Source: Trichodesmium sp. MAG_R03
GTDB taxonomy: Bacteria > Cyanobacteriota > Cyanobacteriia > Cyanobacteriales > Microcoleaceae
DNA length: 50,468 nucleotides
Direction of reading: 5' to 3'
Assembly: GCA_023356535.1 (NCBI GenBank)
Contig: JAKQYF010000007.1
Location: forward strand, 1-50,468
The number at the start of each line of letters is the position of its first letter. Position 1 is the first letter of the stretch. Below are positions 25,335 to 33,597 of the stretch, piece by piece. The position numbers and the translations under genes were made by a program. The notes below the pieces were generated by a model that saw nothing but the letters and a program-made list of their open reading frames with translations, was not told the DNA's origin and did not search any database.

Positions 25335-27728
25335 GTGAAACAGCAAATACAATTTAGTAGTGGACTGTTAACTGGAGTTGCGGCAGTAATCATAGCCCAA
25401 GCCCCAGCCTTTGCAGTAACCAAAATTACCGAAGTCCAGTTAAGTTCAGTAGACGAGGGAATTAATATTGTCTTAGTGACCAATAATGGCGATCGCCCCG
25501 AAGTATTTTCAGTCAATAAAGATAACTCTTTTATGGCAGAGATAATCAATGCTCAACTAAGCTTGCCCCAAGGCAACAAATTTCGGAAAGATAATCCAGT
25601 TCCTGGTATAGAATATGTAGAGGTAATACAGATAGATGCTAATAGCGTGCGGGTAATTATCCGAGGCCAACAAAGTCCTCCCAGAGGTAGGATTATCCAA
25701 GGATCAGGTCAAGGAATTATTTTTAGTGCTGCTGTCAGCTCAGGAGAAATAGCTCAAAGACCTCAACCTAATAGCTTTCCCTCTCCTTCAGAAGTAATAC
25801 CTCCTCCCTTAGAACCTCAAACCTCACCTGTACAACCTGAAAGAAATTTAGCACCACCAAGAGAAACGACTACAACTCAAGAGTCAGAGGTACTATTACC
25901 AGACTCAGGACTAACAGGAGATGGTTTTCCGACTCTACCAGGACAACCATCTCCCAGTGAAGTACCACCCTTTTTACCACGAGCAGTAGCACCACCAGTA
26001 GGTGATATAGCAATATCCAATATCAACCCTTCAGTAGAAGTTATAGATTTAAGTACCCAAGAAAAAATACCTCGTTTAGTATTGCGAGATGCTCCAGTTA
26101 GAGATGTTTTGGCTTTACTAGCTAGGGCAGCAGGATTAAATGTTGCCTATAGTTCAGGTGAAGAAACAGAAGGGGAACAGACTATTTCTTTAGATATTGA
26201 AAATGAGCCAGTTCAAGATGTTTTTAATTATGTTTTACGTCTAAGTGGGTTACAAGCAAACCGAGTAGGTAACACAATATTTGTGGGCCAAGAGTTACCA
26301 GCACAGGCTAGAAATGTTGTGGTTCGTTCCTTCCGTTTAAACCAAGTTAGTGCCCAAGAGGCTGCAGGTTTCTTAGTTAGTCTGGGGGCAGAAAGTGCTA
26401 TAGTTACAAGCCAACCTGTAACTCAGGTTAACACAGTTAATATTCCTGGAACTGATCAGGCAATTACAAATACTGAAACAATTACAAGAACAGTTGTTCA
26501 ACCTCTGCGCTACGACCCCCAAGATGCTATCCCAATATTGGATGGGTTGCAAATAGCAGCTGATAACCGACTCAATAGTATTACTTTAGTTGGTTCGCCC
26601 CAAAAGGTAGAAATAGCAGCGGCCCAATTAATTCAATTGGATTTAAGACAACGGCAAGTAGCTGTAAATGTCAAAGTTATAGATATTGATTTATCAGCAA
26701 CTGAAGATTTTAATAGTAGTTTTTCTTTTGGGGTTAATGACAGTTTCTTTATTAACGATAGTGGGGCAGCATCTCTGAATTTTGGTAGCCTCAAACCGGC
26801 TACTAATAATCCAACTTCTGTTCTTTCTCGTCCTGTTGTAGAGAACCCTATTTTCGGCAACGGAATCTTATATGATAGCCAACGTAGATTTGATGTTCCA
26901 TTTACGGGTATCCCTAATGTCAATCAGGGTAGAGGTACTTTTCTCAGACCAATAGCTCCTACAACAGGGGAACCTACAAGAGTTGGTATTGCAGACATTG
27001 TACCATCACAGGTAGATGTTGACGATAATGGATTATTAGAGGTAACACCAGGAGGAGCCACTTTTAGTTTGTTCCCGCAAATTTTGTATCCTAAAAGATT
27101 CCTCTCCCAGTTGCAGGCTAGTATTGTAAGTGGTAATGCTAAAATTCTCATTGATCCAACTTTAGTGGTTCAAGAAGGGGAAATTGCTAGTGTCAGACTT
27201 GTAGAAAATGTCGTCAGAAGTATTGTTAGTAATTTTACAGAAGTTGCAGGATCGAGTCGAGAAACTAGAAGTATTCGGTTTGAAGATGTAGGTCTGACCC
27301 TAGCTATACAGGTCGAGAGAATAGACGACAATGGCTTCGTAACTGTAACAGTAAATCCAGAAATAAGCTCTCTTGCGGACAGGGTAACAACAGATCCTAA
27401 TAATTTAGGTCAATTTGGTAGAGAAATTAAGAAGCGCAAGGTAGAATCTGGTAGAATTCGTCTACGGGATGGACAAACTCTAATTATTTCTGGCATTATT
27501 CAAGAGGAAGAAAGAACAACAGTCAAGAAGGTGCCGCTTTTAGGAGATTTACCAATTATTGGTGCCCTCTTCCGCAGTAGTACAGATGAAAATGAACGGG
27601 CAGAGACAATTGTACTACTCACACCTCAAATACTAGATGATGGCGATCGCTCCTCTTGGGGCTACCGATATAATCCAAGTCCAGATGCTTTACAAATGAT
27701 GGAAAGGGGGCAGCCAAGACCACGTTAA
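25335..27728 (+). CDS. pilQ: Type IV pilus secretin PilQ
   Basis: This 797-residue outer-membrane secretin is the channel through which the pilus leaves the cell. A signal peptide (QFSSGLLTGVAAVIIAQAPAFA) is followed by an AMIN domain (about 28-110), a Pro-rich linker (about 140-210), secretin N-domains starting near LVLRDAPVRDVLALLARAAG, and the C-terminal secretin barrel containing RFEDVGLTLAIQVERI and SGIIQEEERTTVKKVPLLGDLPIIGALFR. It starts with GTG after AGTGAGGAAA. It is normally close to pilO. Here 1.1 kb of IS and MITE relic lies between, so it probably needs its own promoter in 25155-25334. Confidence 0.95.
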   Translation: MKQQIQFSSGLLTGVAAVIIAQAPAFAVTKITEVQLSSVDEGINIVLVTNNGDRPEVFSVNKDNSFMAEIINAQLSLPQGNKFRKDNPVPGIEYVEVIQIDANSVRVIIRGQQSPPRGRIIQGSGQGIIFSAAVSSGEIAQRPQPNSFPSPSEVIPPPLEPQTSPVQPERNLAPPRETTTTQESEVLLPDSGLTGDGFPTLPGQPSPSEVPPFLPRAVAPPVGDIAISNINPSVEVIDLSTQEKIPRLVLRDAPVRDVLALLARAAGLNVAYSSGEETEGEQTISLDIENEPVQDVFNYVLRLSGLQANRVGNTIFVGQELPAQARNVVVRSFRLNQVSAQEAAGFLVSLGAESAIVTSQPVTQVNTVNIPGTDQAITNTETITRTVVQPLRYDPQDAIPILDGLQIAADNRLNSITLVGSPQKVEIAAAQLIQLDLRQRQVAVNVKVIDIDLSATEDFNSSFSFGVNDSFFINDSGAASLNFGSLKPATNNPTSVLSRPVVENPIFGNGILYDSQRRFDVPFTGIPNVNQGRGTFLRPIAPTTGEPTRVGIADIVPSQVDVDDNGLLEVTPGGATFSLFPQILYPKRFLSQLQASIVSGNAKILIDPTLVVQEGEIASVRLVENVVRSIVSNFTEVAGSSRETRSIRFEDVGLTLAIQVERIDDNGFVTVTVNPEISSLADRVTTDPNNLGQFGREIKKRKVESGRIRLRDGQTLIISGIIQEEERTTVKKVPLLGDLPIIGALFRSSTDENERAETIVLLTPQILDDGDRSSWGYRYNPSPDALQMMERGQPRPR

Positions 27729-27740
27729 AGTTAGATGTAA

Positions 27741-27774
27741 GGGATAGTCTATATTTCTCAGTTTGAACTATCCC
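27741..27774 (+). terminator. Possible terminator hairpin after pilQ
   Basis: GGGATAGT pairs with ACTATCCC over an 18-base loop, 13 bases after the pilQ stop. No T run follows, so it may only stabilise the transcript. Confidence 0.4.
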
Positions 27775-28255
27775 AAAATAGTTAGAGCAAAAAAATCTTA
27801 ACTTTAGAGTGCTTCACAAGATGATATTTAGCGCGCCATAAAAATTCAGACAATTTAGTCAAAAAAAGTCCTTTAATTAATCTACAATGGTCTTTTCAGG
27901 CCCAAAATATAATTAAAAACTAAAGAAGTCTAGAAATCTAGAGAAATTAGAGGTTTCAAGGTTCCATATCACCCAAGCACAGATTAGAATAAACCAGTGA
28001 AAGCTAGATTGTATAGGGTTTTCAGGAAAAAAATGCTGATGTTATCCCTAAAACTCATGCTTATGATAGGCGAGAGAATAGGGAAAAGCATTATCAGTCA
28101 AAGGATCTGAGGTTTTTATCAGAGAAAGAAAAGGTTGAAGCTAATAACAAAAAGCCTAATAGTTAAAAAAAACTATCGATGCTATCTGAAGACCTTGCTT
28201 GCTTGAATGATCAATTTACTGATAATTAAACCTTGCTAGAATAGCTTGTCCAAAA
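27775..28255. other. Intergenic region with one unassigned open frame
   Basis: About 480 bases between pilQ and the HU gene. A plus-strand frame ending at about 28164 reads NADVIPKTHAYDRRENREKHYQ and SKDLRFLSEKEKVEANNKK, with stops shortly upstream. It looks like a fragment of a former gene, but I cannot place it in a family. No dispersed repeat was recognised. Confidence 0.4.
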
Positions 28256-28272
28256 TAAAAAGGAGTATCTCA

Positions 28273-28560
28273 ATGAACAAAGGTGAATTAGTTGATGAAA
28301 TATCAAAAAAAGCTGAAGTCACGAAAAAGCAAGCCGATGCTGTACTAAGTGCAGCCCTAGAAGCTATAATGGATGCTGTGGCCAGTGGGGACAAAGTTAC
28401 CCTAGTTGGCTTTGGTTCATTTGAAGCTAGAGAACGTAAAGCCAGGGAGGGTCGTAATCCCAAAACAGGTGAGAAAATGGAAATACCTGAAACTACAGTA
28501 CCTGCTTTTTCTGCGGGTAAATCTTTCAAAGAGTTAGTTGCCGAAAGAAACGGTAAATAA
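28273..28560 (+). CDS. hup: HU family DNA-binding protein
   Basis: This 95-residue nucleoid protein binds and bends DNA as a dimer. MNKGELVDEISKKAEVTKKQADAVLSA is the helical dimer base, VTLVGFGSFEARERKAREGRNPKTGEKM the start of the beta arms with the RNP motif at the minor-groove-binding tip, and TTVPAFSAGKSFKELV the end. The ATG at 28273 has AAAAGGAG eight bases upstream and gives the standard length. A longer frame from a TTG at 28246 would run over that ribosome site and is rejected. An aminotransferase gene follows within 15 bases. Confidence 0.96.
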   Translation: MNKGELVDEISKKAEVTKKQADAVLSAALEAIMDAVASGDKVTLVGFGSFEARERKAREGRNPKTGEKMEIPETTVPAFSAGKSFKELVAERNGK

Positions 28561-28573
28561 TTATCATCCGGCT

Positions 28574-29644
28574 TTGACTAAACCAGTACACGGAGGAAAC
28601 TTAGCTTGGGCAGCCACAGTAGCGGGTTGCCCAATCTCTGCTATTCTTGATTTCTCAGCCAGTATTAATCCTCTGGGGCCACCTGATTCGGCTATCCAAG
28701 CTATTCAAACTAATATAAGCAAACTTAGAGCTTACCCAGACCCTAATTATCAGGAGTTAAAGAAAGCTTTTAGTCTGACTCATCCTCCTCTGACTTCAGA
28801 GTGGGTTTTGCCTGGCAATGGTGCAGCCGAATTATTAACTTGGGCAGCCCTAGATTTATCAAGGCTGGAAATGATTTATTTGCTAACTCCGGTATTTGGT
28901 GATTATAAGCGCGCTCTGAAAACTTTTACAGCTAATGTAGTTGAATGTCCTCTAACAATTGGGGAGTCTAAATTAATTAGATTACAAGAATTACAGATAG
29001 AAGCTGATACAAATAAAGGACTATTGCTTAATAATCCTCATAATCCTACGGGAATGTTGATGGAGCTAGAAACAATAGTCCCTTATTTAGAAAAGTTTGG
29101 TTTAGTGGTGGTAGATGAAGCATTTATGGACTTTTTACCACCACCCCAACCTCAAAGCTTAGTGCCATTGGTAAGCAAATTTAAGAATTTGGTCATTTTA
29201 CGCTCTCTGACTAAATTTTATAGTTTACCTGGACTAAGGTTGGGTTATGCAATTTCTCATCCTGAACGCCTTCGGGAATGGGAAAAATGGCGAGACCCTT
29301 GGCCTGTAAATACTTTGGCTATAGCTGCTGCTCAAGCAATTCTAAAAGACAAAGTTTTTCAGGAGCAAACTTGGAATTGGCTAGGAGATACTCGGAGTCA
29401 ATTATACCATGATTTGGGAGAGTTAACGGGTTTACAACCATGGCCTGGTGCAGCTAACTTCTTATTAGTCCACTCGCAAAAGTCTGTTGACTGGCTACAG
29501 ACAACATTGCTGAAAGAGTATAGAATTTTGATTAGAGATTGTCTAAGTTTTCCAGAATTGGGCGATCGCTATTTTCGAGTTGCTGTTCGTACCCAAGAAG
29601 ATAATCAAAAGTTAGTTGATGCTTTAGGAGAAATTTTAAATTAA
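28574..29644 (+). CDS. CobD/HisC-like PLP aminotransferase (threonine-phosphate decarboxylase family)
   Basis: This fold-type I PLP enzyme of about 356 residues has PVHGGNLAWAATVAG, FSASINPLGPP, AYPDPNYQELKKA, LPGNGAAELL, LLNNPHNPTG, VVDEAFMDF and SLTKFYSLPGLRLGY (the lysine is the PLP anchor). This order and HGGN opening are those of cyanobacterial CobD-like proteins, which would make (R)-1-amino-2-propanol phosphate for the cobamide side chain. Cyanobacteria make pseudocobalamin, so the exact step is uncertain. I prefer the TTG at 28574, because homologues start a few residues before PxHGGN. A TTG at 28538 would overlap hup by 23 bases. It is co-directional with hup and may be read through from it. 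Confidence 0.8.
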   Translation: MTKPVHGGNLAWAATVAGCPISAILDFSASINPLGPPDSAIQAIQTNISKLRAYPDPNYQELKKAFSLTHPPLTSEWVLPGNGAAELLTWAALDLSRLEMIYLLTPVFGDYKRALKTFTANVVECPLTIGESKLIRLQELQIEADTNKGLLLNNPHNPTGMLMELETIVPYLEKFGLVVVDEAFMDFLPPPQPQSLVPLVSKFKNLVILRSLTKFYSLPGLRLGYAISHPERLREWEKWRDPWPVNTLAIAAAQAILKDKVFQEQTWNWLGDTRSQLYHDLGELTGLQPWPGAANFLLVHSQKSVDWLQTTLLKEYRILIRDCLSFPELGDRYFRVAVRTQEDNQKLVDALGEILN

Positions 29645-29677
29645 TATCTTCCCCTGTAGTTAGGGGGCGGGGATATT
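29643..29677 (+). terminator. GC-rich hairpin after the aminotransferase gene
   Basis: AATATCTTCCCC and GGGGCGGGGATATT form an imperfect stem around TGTAGTTAG and are followed by TATC rather than a T run. It overlaps the end of the gene. It could be a terminator or the remnant of an IS right end, many of which look like this in cyanobacteria. Confidence 0.5.
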
Positions 29678-30062
29678 TATCGGTGGTGAGCTTCCTGGGC
29701 GGCACTCAGTTTCACATACTTACTATACCCACCCCTATCCTGTCCCTGGAAGGAAGTAAGAGTAGTGGGTTATACTTACCTTCGTACCCGTTTGTTGTTT
29801 TGGACTATTCGCCTGCGACAATTAATTAACTGACCATTAGCACTTATTCATATGTTAAGTTTTAGTAGGTTTCAGGTTTCAGGTTAAATGAAAGTTGTCT
29901 TCAACAAATTTGAAGAAATTGGCAGAATGCTAAATAGTTTAATGGAAAAACTAAGTCAAAAGAAAAAAAGAGTGAATTTTGTTAATTTTTCAACCTAACA
30001 CCTAACATCTAACACCTAATACCTAAAGTCTAAATAGGGACAAGGAAAAATTTTTATAGATT
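29678..30062. other. Intergenic region with heptamer repeats
   Basis: 385 bases without a recognised gene. At 29863-29884 GTTTCAG is repeated about three times. At 29993-30034 CCTAACA and close variants are repeated about six times. The GC-richer block at 29678-29820 may be an IS remnant, but I could not assign it. Confidence 0.5.
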
Positions 30063-31532
30063 ATGCTTGACTACGATGTTGTAATTATAGGTGGAACAAT
30101 AACAGGTATTTATGCAGCTATTACTGCAACAAAACTTCAAGGTCGTGTGGCTCTTATAGAACCTCCTCCTACAGAAATAAATACAGTTACTTCTCCTCTT
30201 GTTGGTAATACTCAAGGATTTAATCACAACAAAATTATCAGTCAAATAGGGAATTTTGTTGAACAAATATACCACAAACAACAGTTTGGTATTTATCAAG
30301 GCAGTGATGATTCTGGAGAGATTTCGGTTAAGTTTGAAGAAGCAAAAAAGTATGCTGATTATGTAGTTAATAATCAATTAGCGAAATATGAACCAGCAGT
30401 TTTAGCAACTTTAGGAATAGACGTGATTTTTGGTGAGGGAAAATTTGTTGATCGCCCTCACTTAGCTTTTGTAGTAAAAGGAAGACATCTACGATCACGT
30501 ACATATTTATTAGCTAATCCATCTCAAGCTATAGTACCAGAAATTCCAGGATTAACAAGCACTAGTTTTATTACTCCCTCAAAAATTAAACAACTTTCAA
30601 AACTTCCTAAGAATTTAGCTGTTATTGGTGGAGATCCTAGGGGAATAGAAATAGCACAAAGTTTTTCTCGATTAGGAGCTAAAGTAACTATAGTAGTTAA
30701 AAGTTCTCGTATTTTAGGTAAAGAAGATTCAGAGGCAGCATTTTTAGTTCAAGGTCAGTTAGAAGCAGAAGGTATTAGAATATTAGGTCAAACAGAAGTA
30801 TCTGAAGTGAGGGAAATAGAGGGTAAAAAATGGATTTTAGTAAGAAACGAAGCTATAGAAGTAGATGAAATTATTTTGGCTGTAGGCAATAAACCAAATC
30901 TACAAACTTTAAATCTAGAAGCAGTAGGAGTTAAGTTTAATGGTCATAAATTATTATTAAATAAAAAGCTACAAACGAATAATTATCGAATTTATGCTTG
31001 TGGGGATTTAATAGGTGGATATTCATTGACTCATGTTGCTAATTATGAAGCTGAAATAGCGATAAAAAATATTCTTTATTTACCTATTTTTTCAGTTAAT
31101 TATAGTGGTATTCCTTGGGCAATATTATCAGATCCACAATTAGTAAGGGTTGGTTTAACTGAACAAGAAGCTAGACAACGTTATGGAGAAAATATATTGG
31201 TTAATAAGCAATATTTCAAAAGTCTAGATTGGGCACAAGCTTTAAGCAAAACAACAGGATATTGTAAAATTGTCGGTCATAGTAATGGCAAAATTTTAGG
31301 TGTTTCAGTGGTAGGAAATCAAGCAAGTGAGATAATTCATGTTATGGCATTGGCTATTCGTCAAGGAATAAAAATAGAAGCGATCGCTGAACTACCTCAT
31401 ATTTGGCCGACTATATCAGAAATTAATGCTCAAACTGCGACAGCATGGTTAAGGCAAAAACGAGAAAAGAATCAAATAGTTAAAGATTGGATAGAAAATA
31501 TATTTCATTGGCGACGTTCTTTAATAGAATAG
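30063..31532 (+). CDS. Pyridine nucleotide-disulfide oxidoreductase-like flavoprotein lacking the redox disulfide
   Basis: This 489-residue protein has the domain plan of the dihydrolipoamide dehydrogenase/mercuric reductase family. There is an FAD-binding Rossmann fold (VVIIGGTITGIYAA), an NAD(P)H fold (NLAVIGGDPRGIEIA), the second FAD contact YACGDLIGGYSLTH, and a C-terminal dimerisation domain (about 350-465). The segment after the first fold, where the family has the CxxxxC active disulfide, reads EINTVTSPLVGNTQG with no cysteine. Thus it binds FAD and NAD(P)H but cannot use the usual dithiol mechanism. The usual His-Pro near the C-terminus is also altered (ELPHIWPTISE). Similar cyanobacterial proteins exist but have no assigned reaction that I know of. 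Confidence 0.82.
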   Translation: MLDYDVVIIGGTITGIYAAITATKLQGRVALIEPPPTEINTVTSPLVGNTQGFNHNKIISQIGNFVEQIYHKQQFGIYQGSDDSGEISVKFEEAKKYADYVVNNQLAKYEPAVLATLGIDVIFGEGKFVDRPHLAFVVKGRHLRSRTYLLANPSQAIVPEIPGLTSTSFITPSKIKQLSKLPKNLAVIGGDPRGIEIAQSFSRLGAKVTIVVKSSRILGKEDSEAAFLVQGQLEAEGIRILGQTEVSEVREIEGKKWILVRNEAIEVDEIILAVGNKPNLQTLNLEAVGVKFNGHKLLLNKKLQTNNYRIYACGDLIGGYSLTHVANYEAEIAIKNILYLPIFSVNYSGIPWAILSDPQLVRVGLTEQEARQRYGENILVNKQYFKSLDWAQALSKTTGYCKIVGHSNGKILGVSVVGNQASEIIHVMALAIRQGIKIEAIAELPHIWPTISEINAQTATAWLRQKREKNQIVKDWIENIFHWRRSLIE

Positions 31533-31644
31533 TTAAGTCAGGAGTTAGCTTCTCGGGGGTTTAGCTAACTAACTTGGCTTGCTGCTTTTAATATTCTACT
31601 TTGTTATGCTATAAGCGCCCCGGTGTAACAACAGTCTATATACT

Positions 31645-32469
31645 ATGCACAGGATATTAACAGGCCAATTGCAGGTAGATACCTTAACCTTAAAAATTAC
31701 TGGGTTGCCTAAAAATCTACAAGGTATAAAACTTGTACACCTGTCAGACTTCCACTATGACAGAAAACGACTATCTGAAGGGCTACTATCTGAAGCGATC
31801 GCCATTACCAATGAAGTCGAACCAGATTTAATTCTACTTACAGGAGATTTTATCACGGATGAACCTACACCTGTAGATGACCTGGTGTTACGGTTGAAAT
31901 TTCTTGAAAGTCGTGCTGGAGTTTATGCTGTACTTGGCAACCACGATGAAGAATATCCGGGTGCCAGGGATAAAGTTATAGAAGCTTTTACTCGCATTGA
32001 TATTCCCATTCTACTTAACCAAGTTGTCTATCCTCTGGGTTCAGGTTTAGCTTTAGTGGGATTAGAAGACTATTGGTCTGGTAACTTCCAACCATTTACA
32101 GTTATGGAGTCTATAAATAAAACAGTTCCTCGGATTGTTTTATCCCACAATCCTGACACTGCTAAAGTTTTACAAAAATGGCGTATTGACCTACAACTTT
32201 CTGGTCATACTCATGGGGGTCAGATTAGATTACCATTTATTGGGCCTTTATTTCGGTTTCGGGAGCCTATTCGTAGACTTATACCTAAATTTCTACGGCC
32301 TATAATACCATTTATGGGAAAATATCACAAAATAGTTAAGTATTGGGAATGGTCTCAGGGACTGCATCAAATTGGAAATAACTTTTTATATGTGAATCGT
32401 GGTTTAGGAACTTATTTTCCAGGGAGATTATTTTGTCCACCAGAAGTGACAGTAATTACGTTAACCTAA
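31645..32469 (+). CDS. Calcineurin-like metallophosphoesterase (YkuE/YaeI-like)
   Basis: This 274-residue binuclear metal hydrolase has all five metal-ligand motifs in order: LSDFHYD, LLTGDFITD, LGNHDEEY, LSHNPD and SGHTHGGQ. The C-terminal segment GLHQIGNNFLYVNRGLGTYFPGRL(F) is typical of the YkuE/YaeI group, which acts on phospholipid or UDP-lipid phosphoesters at the membrane in some bacteria. The substrate is not shown here. The N-terminal part (LTGQLQVDTLTLKITGLP) lacks a clear membrane anchor, unlike many members. The ATG at 31645 lies 113 bases after the flavoprotein gene. Confidence 0.9.
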   Translation: MHRILTGQLQVDTLTLKITGLPKNLQGIKLVHLSDFHYDRKRLSEGLLSEAIAITNEVEPDLILLTGDFITDEPTPVDDLVLRLKFLESRAGVYAVLGNHDEEYPGARDKVIEAFTRIDIPILLNQVVYPLGSGLALVGLEDYWSGNFQPFTVMESINKTVPRIVLSHNPDTAKVLQKWRIDLQLSGHTHGGQIRLPFIGPLFRFREPIRRLIPKFLRPIIPFMGKYHKIVKYWEWSQGLHQIGNNFLYVNRGLGTYFPGRLFCPPEVTVITLT

Positions 32470-32480
32470 TACTAGTAAGC

Positions 32481-32513
32481 TAGAATTTAGAATTTAGAAT
32501 TTAGAATTTAGAA
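32481..32513. repeat. Heptamer tandem repeat (TAGAATT)n
   Basis: Four and a half perfect copies of TAGAATT, 12 bases after the phosphoesterase stop codon. It is a typical short tandemly repeated repetitive sequence of filamentous cyanobacteria. Confidence 0.9.
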
Positions 32514-32560
32514 GGGTTTGTTCTCAAGGGAGGCATACAACAATAATTCGTTTAAATGTC

Positions 32561-32650
32561 AGGACTTACGGAAATTCACCTTGAAAACGCCATATGTAGG
32601 GGCGAATGGCATTCGCCCTCACTCTCGTGTAGTGCCCGTGCGTAAGTCCT
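32561..32650. repeat. MITE of the AGGACTTACG family, 90-bp subtype
   Basis: Its ends are AGGACTTACGGAAATTCACC and CGTGCGTAAGTCCT, with the inner palindrome GGCGAATGGCATTCGCC. The element at 49435-49524 has the same length and differs at only four positions that I can count. The rest of the spacer up to mrpC (32893) shows no gene. Confidence 0.88.
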
Positions 32651-32892
32651 GAATGTATAAAAGCTTACTCCTTAGTAGATATTTCCCACAATAAAAATTT
32701 AGATTATTAGAAATAAGTAAATTAGATGGGTTTGCCTGATCGGGATATCAGTGAGCGAAACTCACCGATAACCTCATTGATTTTGTTTGGGTTGAAAATT
32801 TGCTAAAGTTCCATTAATAAATTATTTTGTCATATTTCCTTGTAAAATCTAAATATTTCAACCAATTATTAATTATTAAATCATAAAATTAT

Positions 32893-33228
32893 ATGTTAGA
32901 AGCTTGTATATTTTTCACCGTATTATGTGGATTTTTTGGCATCATTTTTAAGAAAAATTTGGTGATGAAAATTATCTCAATGGATACTATGAGTACGGGA
33001 GTTATTGCTTACTATGTGTTGGTGGCATCGCGAGATGGTGTATTTACACCTATTGTAGCTACAGGCAAAAATGTTGCTTATTCGGATCCTGTTCCCCAGG
33101 CAGTTATTTTAACTGTTATTGTCATTGGCTTTTCAATTCAAGCTTTAATGTTGGTGGGTGTGATGAAGTTAGGAAAGAATAATCCTACTCTGGAAACTAA
33201 AGTTATCGAAGAAAATAATACACTATGA
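32893..33228 (+). CDS. mrpC: Mrp Na+/H+ antiporter subunit C (MnhC/NuoK-like)
   Basis: This 111-residue membrane protein has three hydrophobic helices (about 2-20, 30-47, 70-95) and the MnhC/NuoK pattern DTMSTGVIAYYVLVA and DPVPQAVILTVIVIGFSIQALMLVG. In the Mrp complex this subunit corresponds to NuoK of complex I. The DPxPQAxxLTxIVIG motif is the MrpC hallmark and separates it from NdhE. It is the first gene of the mrp cluster; a MITE and 370 bases separate it from mrpD. Confidence 0.9.
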   Translation: MLEACIFFTVLCGFFGIIFKKNLVMKIISMDTMSTGVIAYYVLVASRDGVFTPIVATGKNVAYSDPVPQAVILTVIVIGFSIQALMLVGVMKLGKNNPTLETKVIEENNTL

Positions 33229-33403
33229 CAATTAATAGCTGAAATGATTAATATTATAATTGCCTGGATGGGAAGAAAGAGGAAAAAAGGAAAAAACTTA
33301 TACTAGTTCACTTTAAAGATATTGCACATACTTTTCTACTTTAAATGGCAAATAATTTGCTGAAACTATGGTCTTATTCCTATTGAGACATACTTTAATT
33401 AGC

Positions 33404-33511
33404 AGGACTTACGCAAAGGTATTATATATAGAGCCTTGGTGGGTTACGCGAGGGATTTTCATTTCGCGAAGCGAGACACACCACTACCAATAGTGTTCAT
33501 GCGTAAGTCCT
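33404..33511. repeat. MITE of the AGGACTTACGCA family, between mrpC and mrpD
   Basis: Its ends are AGGACTTACGCAAAGG and CATGCGTAAGTCCT. The interior has ATATATAGAGCCTTGGTGGGTTACG and TTTCGCGAAGCGAGA. It resembles the copy at 5703-5831, with a shorter middle. Confidence 0.82.
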
Positions 33512-33597
33512 AATTAGTATACTTTTGAATAACTTCCTTGCTTAAAATTTTCCTTTGTTATTGCTTTTGAATGCATAACTTTTTACTTTTTACTTTT

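Noticed and set aside
28246..28272. TTG start upstream of the HU gene
   Set aside because: It would make the Shine-Dalgarno sequence (AAAAGGAG) coding and add nine residues not found in HU proteins.
33571..33597. ATG at 33571 as the mrpD start
   Set aside because: The codons between it and 33598 are ACTTTTT heptamer repeats, giving LLFTF-type low-complexity sequence absent from the family.
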